Positions 52,173-57,695 of a stretch of DNA of 57,695 nucleotides are shown here, piece by piece. The stretch is taken from IMG/VR virus record IMGVR_UViG_3300027903_000007, positions 1-57,695 of that record. One strand, 5' to 3'. Source of the DNA: a virus. The notes under the pieces were generated by a model, which worked only from the letters and a program-made list of their open reading frames with translations, made no database searches and had not been told where the DNA came from. Every line of letters begins with the position of its first letter. Within the stretch, counting starts at the first letter, position 1. A program made the translations under genes and the position numbers.

Positions 52173-52634
52173 ATGGCTACTAATTTCCTTTGGGGTCCGG
52201 TTGGCACCGTCATCCATTTGCTGACGACTGAGCTTAATACACTTGGTGCGGCTGGTGGTACTGCTTATGGTCCTGAAGTCGGTGGCGCGAATAGTGCACA
52301 GCGTGGGATGCTTTATTTGCATATTGCATCAAGTTCATTGGCATTTGTATCGTCATCTTTTGTCAGTGTTTATTTAGTGCCATCAACTACTACTGCTTCT
52401 GGTGCTACGTATCCGACATATACCTCTGGTGCGACTCCTACATATTCTGGCAATGGTTTCGTTGGTAATATTAATATCAATCCGAAAACGCAGGCTGCGA
52501 ACGTAGTTGATGAAGTATTGCCCGGTATCATCATTCCTGCTGGATTTTTTAAATGTATTTTAATTAATAGTTCTTTGGCCTTACCTGCTTCTGGTAACAC
52601 TTTGGATCTTTATCCAACGCCAACACAATACTAA
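52173..52634 (+). CDS. virion-type beta protein
   Basis: This 153-residue protein is mainly beta with Gly/Thr/Ser-rich loops (PSTTTASGATYPTYTSGATP). LPGIIIPAGFFKCILINSSL at the C-terminus is like small tail-associated proteins of podoviruses. The start is two bases after the previous stop. Confidence 0.6.
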   Translation: MATNFLWGPVGTVIHLLTTELNTLGAAGGTAYGPEVGGANSAQRGMLYLHIASSSLAFVSSSFVSVYLVPSTTTASGATYPTYTSGATPTYSGNGFVGNININPKTQAANVVDEVLPGIIIPAGFFKCILINSSLALPASGNTLDLYPTPTQY

Positions 52635-52637
52635 TTA

Positions 52638-53861
52638 ATGTCTCAGTTCCCTTCAAACCCTAGGCAAGGCCCAGCCAAACCCTACGCATCCATTCCGCGT
52701 ATTGATTGGACGCATCCGCTAGCGGATTCACTGATCTTTTACGCCTATGACGCAGGTGGGGTGATCTATGATCTGGTAAGTGGTGGTGGCTCAGGTAAGA
52801 TAACCACATCCACAACTCACATTACCAGAACAATTTCTAAAGAAGGCTATGGTCTTAAATACCCCGGCACAGCTACTTCCGATAGCGTCTCCCTTCCTCT
52901 AGCCAGCAAAGCCACTCAAGGATTTACAAACACCGCACCCTTCTCCGCTGCGGTAGGAGTTTTTGGCAGTGTAGGTGTCAATAATGGTTACTTCACGTCA
53001 ACCGGGGATGCCACAACTGATGTCGCCGGGTTCACTGTGCAGGCTACTACTTTTGGGTTCAACTTTAATAACGGTGGTTCTCAAGTTGCTTTCAATACAG
53101 CGGTTTCAGCTAACAATTACCACACTGGTGTGGCAGTTGCGACTTCATCCACCGCTGCAACGTTATACTTTGATGGAAAGCTTGATCACTCTGTCACTGC
53201 AATAACCACTACCAATGCGACTACTAGCCAACAGGTTAACTTCAATAGCGGCACTGCTAGTAGCGTGAACTTTGGCGGTGGTTGGAATGGATTCGTCCAC
53301 TACTGGGCTGGTTGGAATCGCGTCCTATCCGCAGCTGAAGCAGGGTTACTTCATTCTGACCCATATTGTTTCCTAATCTATCCCGAGGATGAAGTTTTCA
53401 ATACGCTGGTTGGTGTAGTAGCTGCTGCTGCCGCACTTCCATTTAACACTTTATGGGTGCCGGTTACCCAACCATTAGTACCTTTCCCGCAACTACAGCC
53501 TTATAATAACCAACTATTTAAAAATCCTATTCCATTTGGTCCTTATGACTATAGTGTTGGCCCGTGGCGTGTTCATCAAACTCAAATTGATTTGTCACGT
53601 CCTACTAATCTCAATCTATTCAAGAATAATATTCCATTTTTTAATTTTGAAGGGTTAACAAGTGCAAAAAATGTTGCCAATTTAATATCAATCTTGCAGC
53701 CTTATAATCAGAACCTTTATACAGTTACAGCACAAGTCCCATTTACTCAGACAGATTGGTCGAAGTCATTTAATTTATCGCTTCCGATACAGCCAGCACA
53801 GCCCTATAATCAATCGCTCTATGCTGTTACCATCACGTTAATGGGACAGGCATGGATATAG
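52638..53861 (+). CDS. LamG-like protein with NLF/PYN repeats
   Basis: In this 407-residue protein, residues about 25-260 look like a conc-A/LamG jelly-roll (FYAYDAGGVIYDLVSGGG, YHTGVAVATSSTAATLYFDG, WAGWNRVLSAAEAGLLHSDP), a glycan-binding fold in phage tail proteins. The C-terminal 140 residues hold four of the repeats found in the next gene (for example NQLFKNPIPFGPYDY and YNQNLYTVTAQVPFTQTDW). It is probably a tail-fibre or head-fibre adhesin. Confidence 0.75.
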   Translation: MSQFPSNPRQGPAKPYASIPRIDWTHPLADSLIFYAYDAGGVIYDLVSGGGSGKITTSTTHITRTISKEGYGLKYPGTATSDSVSLPLASKATQGFTNTAPFSAAVGVFGSVGVNNGYFTSTGDATTDVAGFTVQATTFGFNFNNGGSQVAFNTAVSANNYHTGVAVATSSTAATLYFDGKLDHSVTAITTTNATTSQQVNFNSGTASSVNFGGGWNGFVHYWAGWNRVLSAAEAGLLHSDPYCFLIYPEDEVFNTLVGVVAAAAALPFNTLWVPVTQPLVPFPQLQPYNNQLFKNPIPFGPYDYSVGPWRVHQTQIDLSRPTNLNLFKNNIPFFNFEGLTSAKNVANLISILQPYNQNLYTVTAQVPFTQTDWSKSFNLSLPIQPAQPYNQSLYAVTITLMGQAWI

Positions 53862-53864
53862 CAC

Positions 53865-56360
53865 ATGACGGTAAGCTTTGACGCACAAAGCGCTGCGGAT
53901 ACCACGGGTGCTGCAGCAACGTCGTTTAGCGACAGTACTAATCTAACGATTGGTAACGGGCTGAAGCGTGCTCTAACAGTACTGGTTTCATGGTCAACGT
54001 CTACCGCCCCAACTGGAATCAGTATTTCGTGGAATGGTGTTGCACTTACACAGCTGATTATTCACTCAGCTACGTCGGGCAGTACAGAGGCTATCTATGG
54101 GTTGCTTAATCCAGACTCAGGCACCAATACGCTTGCGGGATCATGGACAGGTGCCCGTGATTTTTATGTGTGTGGCGTATCTTGGAGCGGTGTGGATCAA
54201 ACAGATAATACAACTGCATTTTTAACCAATTTTGGTATTGGGACAAGTGCCAATGCAACTATAACCATAGCATCGCCACCAGTCAGTGATGCCGTCTTAG
54301 CTTTCTTTGCTGTGGCAGCGACTATTACCAGCGTGACAGCTGGCACTACTCCGGGAACTCAAGTTTTCTTAGATAATACGCAAACATCCTTTAAATCTGG
54401 TGCGGTATGGAATCCCGGCACAGGTGCTAATATTACTTTGTCGGCTGCCAATACATCGGCTGCTTGGGTAGCGACTAGAGTTAGACTTGTTGCTGCACCG
54501 GATACAGTAAAACCACGTGAAGCAGTTCTCACAAAGTTATTCCAATGGGTATATGCCCCAGCATTTCAGCCTTATAATCAGTCTCTGTATTCTGTTGTAT
54601 CACAAGCACCATTTTTTCAGACAGATTGGTCGAAGCCATTTGTATTGCCACAACTGTCACCACAGCCAGTTGTGTACAATCTCAATCTGTTCACGAACCC
54701 AATTCCATTTGGGCCATATGACTATAGTCTCGGTGCTTATAGAGTGCCCCCGCTGCGTCCTGATGCGACGCAACCAGTAAATCCAAATATTTTTACCAAT
54801 CCCATTCCTTTTGCGAAATTTGACTATCCGCCAGTGGAACAACCCCCTTGGTCACCACCACAAGCTGTTCCATATAATATTAATGTTTTTACTAATTTTC
54901 TTCCATTTGGTCCATTTGATTGGAGTAAGCCTTTTAACTTGCCCCCTGAACGGCCTGTTCCGTCACGTGGGCTGAATATTAATCTATTTACCAATCCTAT
55001 TCCTTTTGCACAGTTTGATTGGAGCCATCCATTTGTTCCGGAACCATATTTTCCGGCACCTGTACAAGCGCTTAATTTGCAGCTGTTTACCAATCCTATT
55101 CCAATCTTTAATTTTATTTTGCAACCTCTAACTGAGCCATCTTTCTTTGCACCATCAACACTTTATAATGTACCGCTTTATACGGTTACAGTAGTTGCTG
55201 CTCCGTTTGCGCAATATGATTGGCCGGTTGCAAAGACACCGCGTCCACAGGTGGATGTTACTAAGCCACTTAACCCTAATATATTTACTAATCCGTTTCC
55301 TTTTACCCCAATTGATTATTCGGCAATAACCCCGCGTATTCCGCGTGCGCCAGATCAGGTTTATTATAATCTCAATGTTTACACGGTTGTCGTAACTGCT
55401 GCACCATTTGTTCCTATTGACTATTCAAAGTCATTTTTTCCACGGGTGTTACCACCTGATCCGGTGTCAGTGAATATTGAACTGTTTACTAATCCTATTC
55501 CATTTTTTAATTTTGATTTGAAGGGTGTTAGCAAGCCAGTTGGAACACCTGATCTTTCAGTCCCCTATAATGTTAATTTGTATGCTATTACTGTAACGTA
55601 TCAAGAACGTGGGGCGTTAATTATGCGCCCCTATCCATTGCGTCCAACGCCTCCTGACGTAACACAGTCTACTAACATTAATCTGTTTACCAATCTTATT
55701 CCTGTTTTAAATTACGATACATCTATTACGGCCAGAATCAAGGGTTTTTCGGATACAACTATTCCGTACAATGTTAATTTGTATGGTATTGTCACCGTAC
55801 AGGTGCCGTTTGCGCAATATGACTGGTCTGTTGGAAGATTTCCACGTCTGCCACAGGTGGGTGCACAGCCCGGTAACCCCAACTTGTTTACTAATCCCAT
55901 TCCTATCTTCAACTTAGATACGTCTACTACGTACAGGATCAAAGGATTTTCAGATACCACCATTCCGTATAATGTTAACGTCTATGGTATTGTTACTGTG
56001 CAAATTCCATTTGCACAGTATGATTGGCCAAAACCATTTGCGCCTCGTCCCTCGCTTGCGCATGCGCAAGTAACTAACCCTAGTTTATTCACCAATCCAA
56101 TTCCATTTGCTAAGTTTGATTGGCCGAGGCAAATAAATGTTCCACAGGTACCATTTGATCGTTCGCTTCAAACTAACCTGAATTTGTTCAAGAACGTTAT
56201 TCCGTTTAATCAAAATCAGTATCCAAATCCACGTCCCATCAGGCTAGGGCCAATTCCCTTGCCGCCTTACAATCAGAACCTTTACACAGCCACTGTGGCT
56301 GGTACAACTGTTCACATCGTTAAGTTCATTGGCAACATGGGTCACTTCATGATCCGTTAA
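53865..56360 (+). CDS. large repeat protein (about 18 NLFTNPIPF/PYNxNLY repeats)
   Basis: In this 831-residue protein, an N-terminal beta domain (about 1-215, Gly/Thr/Ser-rich with ISISWNGVALTQLI) is followed by about 18 units of 30-38 residues. Two types alternate. Type A is N-x-NLFTNPIPF-xxx-D(W/Y), and type B is PYNxNLYxVxVxxAPFxQxDW, each with a Pro-rich tail. Late units are nearly identical (two end IKGFSDTTIPYNVN), which suggests recent duplication. It is probably an extended fibre or surface protein. The last unit is degenerate. Confidence 0.75.
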   Translation: MTVSFDAQSAADTTGAAATSFSDSTNLTIGNGLKRALTVLVSWSTSTAPTGISISWNGVALTQLIIHSATSGSTEAIYGLLNPDSGTNTLAGSWTGARDFYVCGVSWSGVDQTDNTTAFLTNFGIGTSANATITIASPPVSDAVLAFFAVAATITSVTAGTTPGTQVFLDNTQTSFKSGAVWNPGTGANITLSAANTSAAWVATRVRLVAAPDTVKPREAVLTKLFQWVYAPAFQPYNQSLYSVVSQAPFFQTDWSKPFVLPQLSPQPVVYNLNLFTNPIPFGPYDYSLGAYRVPPLRPDATQPVNPNIFTNPIPFAKFDYPPVEQPPWSPPQAVPYNINVFTNFLPFGPFDWSKPFNLPPERPVPSRGLNINLFTNPIPFAQFDWSHPFVPEPYFPAPVQALNLQLFTNPIPIFNFILQPLTEPSFFAPSTLYNVPLYTVTVVAAPFAQYDWPVAKTPRPQVDVTKPLNPNIFTNPFPFTPIDYSAITPRIPRAPDQVYYNLNVYTVVVTAAPFVPIDYSKSFFPRVLPPDPVSVNIELFTNPIPFFNFDLKGVSKPVGTPDLSVPYNVNLYAITVTYQERGALIMRPYPLRPTPPDVTQSTNINLFTNLIPVLNYDTSITARIKGFSDTTIPYNVNLYGIVTVQVPFAQYDWSVGRFPRLPQVGAQPGNPNLFTNPIPIFNLDTSTTYRIKGFSDTTIPYNVNVYGIVTVQIPFAQYDWPKPFAPRPSLAHAQVTNPSLFTNPIPFAKFDWPRQINVPQVPFDRSLQTNLNLFKNVIPFNQNQYPNPRPIRLGPIPLPPYNQNLYTATVAGTTVHIVKFIGNMGHFMIR

Positions 56361-56372
56361 TTGGGTACTTCT

Positions 56373-56972
56373 ATGACAACTTTAGACCCAGCAAACAAAG
56401 CTGTGCAAGTGACTTTGAGCAACGCGAATTTAACAGCCGTATCATCAACAATTGGTAGAACTGTTTATTCCACTACAACAAAGACGGTCGGTAAATGGTT
56501 TTTTGAAGTAACCACAACAAATGATGGCTCAGGAAATAATGAATTTGGCATAGGTTCTGTTACAAATCAGAACGTCAATGCATTTCTTGAATCTTCTGGT
56601 GGTGTTGGATTCACTTATGCTGGTGGTGGTGTTTGGAATGATAACGGAGGAGGTGGGGGCACTTCTAATACATATACTCCTGGTGCAACTTTTACAGCAA
56701 GTGTTTGTCTTGATCTAGATATTAATCTACTTTATCTTATTGTTGATGGAACACATAAAGTATGGGGGGATGCTGATACATCCACTGGAGGGGTTTCATT
56801 GACTCCGGATGCTGCTGGGTTTTTTGCCGGTCTTGTTCCTATAAGTGGGGGTGCTAGTCTTACTATAAATTTTGGTGCTACAGCTTTTGTTGCGGCAATT
56901 CCAGTTGGTTTTAGTTCTTGGGATGTTCAAGTAGCACCCCCAACAACATTGCTGCCTCAAGCCTTGTTATGA
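56373..56972 (+). CDS. SPRY/B30.2-like virion protein
   Basis: About 199 residues from the ATG at 56373 (a TTG at 56361 is possible). GRTVYSTTTKTVGKWFFEVT, then EFGIGSVTNQNVNAFL and LYLIVDGTHKVWGD then AGFFAGLVPISGGASLTINF match the SPRY domain order. SPRY-type domains in phages are found in tail-associated proteins. It could mediate host binding. Confidence 0.7.
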   Translation: MTTLDPANKAVQVTLSNANLTAVSSTIGRTVYSTTTKTVGKWFFEVTTTNDGSGNNEFGIGSVTNQNVNAFLESSGGVGFTYAGGGVWNDNGGGGGTSNTYTPGATFTASVCLDLDINLLYLIVDGTHKVWGDADTSTGGVSLTPDAAGFFAGLVPISGGASLTINFGATAFVAAIPVGFSSWDVQVAPPTTLLPQALL

Positions 56973-57106
56973 TCTTGACGAAGTCCTTTACTTCTTATAG
57001 AAGTCATATTGGTGAAACCAATCACCCACTTCTTCGTGCGTGTCCTTGGAAACCAATTCATGGACTATAGATTTTAGAATTCCAACTCACACATGAGGAG
57101 CCTTAA
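56973..57106. other. intergenic hairpins
   Basis: ATTGGT-GAA-ACCAAT (about 57007-57021) is nested between ACGAAGT and ACTTCTTCGT. GAGGAGCC precedes the ATG at 57107. It probably separates two fibre transcripts; no promoter is clear. Confidence 0.35.
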
Positions 57107-57691
57107 ATGGCCGTAGGTCCCGCAATTTATAGCACCACGAATATGGAAGGTGTTGATATCAATCAGGTGTTCATCTTGAACGTTACCGGCACCCCTGAAA
57201 TTCCACGTCCTCCGTTTAGTCCCGGTCAGTTGGCTTGGGGTACGGATGGTTCAGAATGGGTGTTTTGTACTGCTAGCATTACCATCCCAGCTGGTTCAGT
57301 TGTTGTTGTAAGTCCTATTCCAGCATCTTGGTCTGTTGCCTTGATTGGTGGTGCTACTGTTACTGGTACTGCTGTTCCGTTTGGTCAGTTTGTTGGCGTG
57401 GTTGGTGGTTCTCAAGGCAGCATGCTTGTTCCTGCCCCAGCTGCTCCGCAAACTGGTACTTTCTTTTGGGTACAGGTTGCAGGTAACTGCCCGAATATCA
57501 GGTCTGCTGCTGCAGTTACTTTTGGTGCTCCACTTTTTGATGTTGCAGCGACTGCCGGAGTTGTGGGTCTAACCCCCGGTGCTAACAGCGGTTATGCGAT
57601 TACAGGCATGGTTCTTAGCCAAGCAGCTGGTTCTGTGGCTGGTCCAAATACTGGGATTTTGAATAACCCAACTATTGGTGCTGCGACTTAA
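57107..57691 (+). CDS. virion/fibre-type beta protein
   Basis: This 194-residue protein is Gly/Val/Thr/Pro-rich and beta (SVALIGGATVTGTAVPFGQF, SGYAITGMVLSQAAGSVAGP), like small phage tail or head-fibre proteins. TGAGGAG lies upstream. It ends four bases from the window edge. The role is inferred from position. Confidence 0.6.
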   Translation: MAVGPAIYSTTNMEGVDINQVFILNVTGTPEIPRPPFSPGQLAWGTDGSEWVFCTASITIPAGSVVVVSPIPASWSVALIGGATVTGTAVPFGQFVGVVGGSQGSMLVPAPAAPQTGTFFWVQVAGNCPNIRSAAAVTFGAPLFDVAATAGVVGLTPGANSGYAITGMVLSQAAGSVAGPNTGILNNPTIGAAT

Positions 57692-57695
57692 TATT

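Overview
The window is part of a tailed dsDNA bacteriophage genome (Caudoviricetes). The right end carries a P22-like (podovirus-type) head module: small and large terminase, an 852-residue portal, a scaffold-like protein and a major capsid protein, followed by fibre-like proteins. The host is probably a proteobacterium. I infer this from AGGAGG-type ribosome sites, XF1762-like and DoxX-like proteins, a MoxR/VWA pair and Tat-type signal sequences; it is not proven. No integrase, lysis cassette or DNA polymerase is visible, and the leftmost gene (a DNA methyltransferase) runs off the edge, so the genome continues outside.

Layout. (1) 1-13.8 kb, all minus strand: methyltransferase, VWA protein, two possible sigma-like fragments, primase with Toprim domain, AAA ATPase, SNF2-type helicase and DnaB-like helicase, interrupted by homing-type endonuclease genes. 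Genes are tightly packed with ATGA/TAATG junctions. (2) 13.8-30.5 kb, still minus: small regulators, three ParB/HTH-type genes, a metallopeptidase-VWA / MoxR ATPase / DUF3150-like group, then about 20 very small genes, many membrane-anchored. Most intergenic gaps here are filled by one repeated, covarying two-hairpin leader that ends in AGGAGGAGA just before the next ATG. (3) 30.5-37.4 kb: long non-coding stretches (a candidate structured RNA with a plus-strand terminator, perfect and tandem repeats) between two arrays of a small paralogous protein family. (4) 37.4-57.7 kb, plus strand: small basic proteins, a tRNA-Thr(UGU), a cold-shock-like protein, terminase, portal, scaffold, capsid, and repeat-rich fibre-like proteins.

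Most notable observations. The large terminase contains an intein placed exactly before the conserved TRWHEDD motif, and inside the intein coding region a complete HNH (endonuclease VII-like) gene is read in a different frame with its own ribosome-binding site, while the intein frame stays open through it. Twelve small genes share a C-terminal motif of the type GPHxxTxxKxxxI; they occur in two large clusters, and one is joined to a TauD/TfdA-type Fe(II)/2-oxoglutarate dioxygenase. Three plus-strand homing-type paralogues sit in the otherwise minus-strand region; two are placed inside copies of the leader repeat, and the third has an amber codon at a conserved tryptophan. Short segments of the capsid N-terminus reappear at the C-terminus of the primase and at the N-terminus of a small head-region protein.

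Many short genes listed here (33-65 codons) were found by reading the sequence directly. They are supported by ribosome sites, start/stop overlaps with neighbours and position. All function assignments are from motif recognition by eye; no database search was possible.
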